A stretch of DNA of 64,000 nt from the NCBI GenBank assembly GCA_025024175.1, contig QCXZ01000064.1, positions 8,618,001 to 8,682,000 of the forward strand, written 5' to 3'. Shown here one piece after another: positions 60,040 to 64,000 of this stretch. The translations under genes and the position numbers were made by a program. Under the pieces are notes generated by a model. The model made no database searches, was not told where the DNA came from, and saw only the letters and a program-made list of their open reading frames with translations. Source of the DNA: Rhyzopertha dominica. Lineage: Eukaryota; Arthropoda; Insecta; Coleoptera; Bostrichidae. Numbering within the stretch: the first letter of the stretch is position 1; each line of letters starts with the position of its first letter.

Positions 60040-60710
60040 CTAGTTTAAGCTTTAACCGGTTGTCATTTGTATGCTGACGACTTTCAACTCCAGGTCTTAT
60101 TCCATCCTAGCGATCTTCTTTCGAAATTCTGAGGTCGCTAAAACATTCACTTAAGCTTAATGCTGATAAATGTTCTTGGATGTTATTTGCTAGTGAAGGT
60201 GCATGTTAGAAGCACTGTACTACATCATATTAACATTCAATTAGATAATACTGTATTGAATTTTTTTGATCTTGGGGATTTAGGGCTACATTTAAACTAC
60301 TAGTTGTTAAATCTCATGTTAATAATGTGACTAAGAAGGTTTCCTGTGCTCTTAAAATAATTTATGCTTGAGCTGTTGTCCTGATTCGGGTCTATAGGCT
60401 GTCGTCGGTTGGAATTGCTTCTTAACGTTTCGCTAGCACGAGTGGCAAGCTTCTTCAGACGTCTACATCCAGAACCGGAGATGAAGGACCTCTGAAGAAG
60501 CTCGCCATTCGTGCTAGCGAAACGTTAGGAAGCAATTCCAACCGACGACGGCCTCTAGATCCGAATCAGGACAACAGCTCATCACATAGCCACGAAAGCC
60601 TTAACCTAATTTATGCTTACCGCGTTTTTTTTGTCTATTGGATCAAAATTTATCTACGACGCTTATTATATAGTAAGCGCACGGAAGCCTTAATAATTAC
60701 CCGTATCAGT
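60040..60710 (+). mobile_element. LINE RT fragment, split by a palindromic insertion
   Basis: The plus strand reads CHLYADDFQLQV near 60060-60095 (YADD catalytic box), then SLKLNADKC-like residues in a shifted frame near 60150-60180, then FKSHVNNVTKKVSCALKIIY near 60300-60368. The sequence resumes after the insertion at 60607 (YAYRVFFVYW). Stops interrupt all frames. The upstream RT blocks are missing. Confidence 0.7.
60358..60618. mobile_element. Palindromic element with 12-bp target duplication
   Basis: TAATTTATGCTT is present at 60358-60369 and 60607-60618, and removal of one copy plus the 237-bp insert (60370-60606) restores the LINE coding alignment. The insert is an almost perfect inverted repeat: GAGCTGTTGTCCTGATTCGG... 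(from 60370) pairs with ...CCGAATCAGGACAACAGCTC (to about 60580), arms about 88-90 bp, loop about 32 bp. About 26 extra bases (ATCACATAGCCACGAAAGCC and a few more) follow the right arm, so the element is not symmetric. The long duplication suggests LINE-type integration of a hairpin RNA; alternatively a fold-back DNA element. Confidence 0.88.
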
Positions 60711-63429
60711 TAATTGTCTATACAGAAAACAGAAGGCTCTGTCATTGGTTTAATTTATGTGGACGTAACTACATATAATTCAAAATCAAAGGACTAAATC
60801 TGATCAACTTTACAGTAATGGGGGTGGCAGATCAAATTGCCGTTATTTGGCCACCGTAATTATTATTTCGGGACTCCGAAACCACTACTTAAAGAAACAA
60901 GATATTCGTATTTGATTATTGATAGTCATAAAATCAAGTATCAATATAATTTAAGAAACTATTGCGTTAAAGTGGCCAGTAGCGAATTGTTTATGCAACT
61001 AATAGCAATTGTACCCTAAAATTTATCAAAAAACCACAATACTTCACCATAGAATTAATTAGAAACTGAAAAAAGTTCTAATCTCTTACTATCGTTGTCA
61101 AGTCTGCAGATGCGATGCCGACCCCAATCTTGAATTTGATTAGCTTTATAGCTTCAGCTGTCTGTTGTGCACTAAGAGCGAACAAGGCTTATAATTCTAT
61201 AATTGCTAGGTTTTCTAGCACTGTGGTGGGTGCGATCTTGATTAGGCATCCAATCATTTCACATTAAGGTCGATGAGATCTGGCTGAAGATAACAGAGAA
61301 TACGAGTGAGTATCTGAAGCAATTGTGCTTGGTTGTTCTTAAATGTATTTATTATTGATATAAAATCTTCAACGATGTATGATAGTGCGTTATCGGGGGA
61401 AGAAAGCCGTAAACCTTTGGAAAAGCCCACAAAAAATTCAAATTGACGCTGATTACTCTAGTAATCTATGTCAAAGCTAGAACAAATAAAAACCCAAGTT
61501 ATTTTAAGCTTTTGAAATTTAATAGAACTCCTACAGTTCCTCAAAACATACCTCCTGCTTTGCAGCGTGCATTAGTATGTACAAAGTAATAAGCTATTTT
61601 CCCTCTATCAAACCGATTTCCGACGTGGAATCATTATTACAAAAACACATCCGTCTCGTTAACTTTTGTTCAATTAACCTTTAGACGAGATCACACCGTT
61701 ATAGATGATTTCTAGGCATCAGATAATTAGACATTCTTTGGTATCTTTGTTATGTTGTTTATAAGTTGGCAAATGTATGAAATTTTTGTAAAGATAATCA
61801 GGGCTTTCTTCATGAACCTCCAATAATTTTGTGTGGATTAGCCCAAGATTATGAATTAAGCCTACTTGTGCATTTTGCCTGCATAAGATCTTGCCTAAAA
61901 ATTTACTTAATTATTTATTCATTATAAAACTCCATTCGTTTTTTGTTTACAATCGAAGCTTAAAAGTAATATTCGACAACATTGAAGATTTCCAACCTCC
62001 GTGATAATTAATTGCCGTAGATTAGGATTAGCCCCTGATTCTGTCAGAAAAATCGCGGAGCTTCTTCTAAATGAGCGGTACATAAAGCACTATCTTCAAG
62101 TATCAAATACTGGGCTATTTTTACAGTAATTTTTCTCAGAGTGTGTATGCTTACTAATGGGTTAAATTGTACATCCAATCGTTTATGTTCTATATCATTA
62201 AGTTAAAGAGCTATTTTCTGTCGTATTAATGGTGATTACTCTTTCAGATTTATTTTTTAAACCGTAATTTAAGTATAATTGTGGAGCCCAAATCTTGGAT
62301 ATTATCCACAGTCATAGATGAGCTTTTTTCATCGTCAAACACCAGCAACGTCCATTTAGCGGCAACCGTTGATATACCGCCGAGCCGGCTACGTCTACGC
62401 TGGGTTGAAGGGGTGACACGCTTGTTGCTAGTGGGCTCCTACGGAACGCATGTTACGGAGATCTGAGGATTGGAATGGGAAGGTTTCCAGGGTATCTTCA
62501 ACTTCAACAAATGCTTTCCTTAGATGTTTCCGTATTTGCTGTCCAGGCTATCACCATAGATAAATCTTAATTTATCTATGCTATCACTCAATAAAGGTTT
62601 CCTAGAAGCGGAGCCGTTTTGTCGACTTTATACCTGTTAAAGGTGTGCTAGTTGCAACCTGACAACGCGAGAGGCAAAATTTTGTAGGATGCTGCTAGAT
62701 TTATTCCAGAAGGAGAAAGAGATATCTGCTTTTGAACTTGGAAAGTTGTTATTGTTCGTGTCAGATAGATTATGTGCCTGTTATATACACTTACAGCAAA
62801 GAAGAGAGATTTTTTAAAATCCCTTCGCTTTGCTTATACTAAGACTTAGCTGCTTACAAAAACACCGGCTAATGTTGCGTTACTCCTCCTGGCTTTTTAA
62901 TCATATATTTAATCGGATATTAGGTAGTCAGTTTACAGCGTTCAAAAACACGTCCTCACGGGTCAAATGTTACCACTCGTGTGGCAATAATTATTAATAA
63001 AAGAATATTAAATTTTTTCAGTCACTGCTTTTGTAAATATCTGATTTTTTAGGCTTGTAACAGAAATGCAAGCAGTTTAAGAAAATGACTGATTATTATA
63101 ATTATAAAATCAGTTTCTCATCAATGATCCCACAAATAATTCCAGCTCATCCGCAAAAACTAAATTATCGAACTTGTTAAATAAATAAATATATAATAAG
63201 GAAAATGGAAAAAGATACGTTGTCAACTCAAATATTTTATTTCACTATATTTATCAAAAGTACATAAGAAATACTTTAAACTTTATACCAGAAAAGTAAT
63301 ATCCAATATACATATGTATGCTCGCCCATATTAATCGATTCATATATCGATTATAGATTTTTATTTTCGATACTCGATTATCATATATCGATATTTTGTC
63401 CACTGATCGGGTGAAAAATCAACTGTTTT
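60711..63429. other. No supported gene
   Basis: Unresolved stretches at 61100-61320 and 62280-62520 are less AT-rich and may be decayed transposon coding sequence. Palindromic ATCGAT-rich sequence lies at about 63335-63400 (TATCGAT repeated in both orientations). Confidence 0.45.
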
Positions 63430-63680
63430 CCTGTCTATCAGCTGTGACGATGATGCAAGATTGTTTCAGAAAGACCTAGACCGTCTATATGAGTATTGTA
63501 ATATTAATAGTTTATTTTTAAATTTGTCTAAATGTCGCTACATCGGCTTTACTAGAAATACAAGCATCCAGTTTACAGAGTTTAAAAGGTATAATTACAT
63601 ACACCGTACATTATCTAAGATTATAAACCTAGGTGTTATACTCGACTCCAAACCACTGTTAGACAAATAAATATTAAAAA
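63430..63680 (+). mobile_element. LINE RT fragment
   Basis: DARLFQKDLDRLYEYCNINS and FLNLSKCRYIGFTRN, then INLGVILDSK, match the DC..LQ.DLD.L..WC..N.L.LN..KC..... region and the LGV--D motif that follow YADD in the LINE at 42960-44875. The fragment starts and ends abruptly. Confidence 0.7.
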
Positions 63681-64000
63681 CTAAATTCGGTTAGGCTTCA
63701 ATTATTATCTTGAAACCTGGCTATAAAATTTATGCCAACAAATTATAAAGTGTACAGAATATTCGCGTAAGCATCGATACAGAGCAAGGGCATGTGCGGG
63801 AGTCCAAAATATCGTAATTTAACGCAACTTACCTGTATATACTAAGTTGCACCCCTGAGCAGCTAGAGGCCTTCAAAGTGGGTTTTCAAATTTCGGAAAA
63901 ACAATAAAAAACTTATACTTGAACTGGGAAAAACCAAATTTGGTTTAAGTTGTGAGTGTACTAGAAGCAGTATGCGAAAATAATTAGAGGTCAGTTCGAG
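63681..64000. other. No feature seen
   Basis: Nothing recognisable to the window edge. Confidence 0.5.

Noticed and set aside
1..64000. CRISPR arrays, bacterial operons or prophage
   Set aside because: No regularly spaced identical repeats and no prokaryotic gene structure; the introns, Ty3-type, LINE and mariner elements show eukaryotic (insect) DNA.

Overview
The window is AT-rich insect nuclear DNA. The two real genes carry typical insect-style introns, and almost everything else is decayed transposable elements of insect type: Tc1/mariner-like DDE transposons, non-LTR retrotransposons, Ty3/mdg4, Penelope-like, Crypton-type tyrosine recombinase, and fold-back elements. Species or order cannot be fixed from the sequence. 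Scattered N bases are assembly gaps or ambiguities.

Only one small interval holds recognisable host genes. ATXN10 (ataxin-10, minus strand, 4 exons, 469 residues) and PSMA5 (proteasome alpha-5, plus strand, 3 coding exons plus a 5' UTR exon, 242 residues) sit head to head with about 0.95 kb between start codons, so they probably share a divergent promoter. PSMA5 intron 2 carries a sense-oriented, 5'-truncated non-LTR retrotransposon with an RT domain and an (ATT)n tail. About 0.8 kb after the PSMA5 stop there is an in-phase, exon-like segment with poly(A) signals that could give an alternative C-terminus.

Layout: 1-12.5 kb, a DDE transposon with about 110-bp inverted repeats, a tRNA-like sequence, and long empty AT-rich DNA. 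12.5-20.4 kb, several LINE RT fragments, a Tc1-like element, and a short retroposon ending in a hammerhead ribozyme. 21.7-24.5 kb, two non-autonomous DNA transposons. 28.1-34 kb, Penelope-like RT, mariner and LINE remnants. 37.7-38.1 kb, a second, longer copy of the hammerhead retroposon. 39.2-46.7 kb, the gene pair. 46.9-51.4 kb, a mariner remnant and a decayed 2.2-kb palindrome enclosing convergent reading frames. 52.6-56 kb, a broken Ty3-type pol with a 1.1-kb fold-back element inserted in it. 56.4-60 kb, a GC-rich island, a Crypton-like tyrosine recombinase whose catalytic residues survive, a DDE transposase remnant and an orphan heat-shock-type promoter. 60-64 kb, LINE fragments and a near-perfect palindromic element with a 12-bp target-site duplication.

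The most interesting find is the pair of type I hammerhead ribozymes (19307-19412 and 37944-38051). Both have a complete catalytic core, very short helix III, a long helix I with a covarying base pair, and each sits at the 3' end of a small insertion flanked by a 13-14 bp direct repeat. The window also contains a Penelope-like reverse transcriptase fragment, a class known to be associated with such ribozymes, so it is a plausible source of the mobilising machinery.
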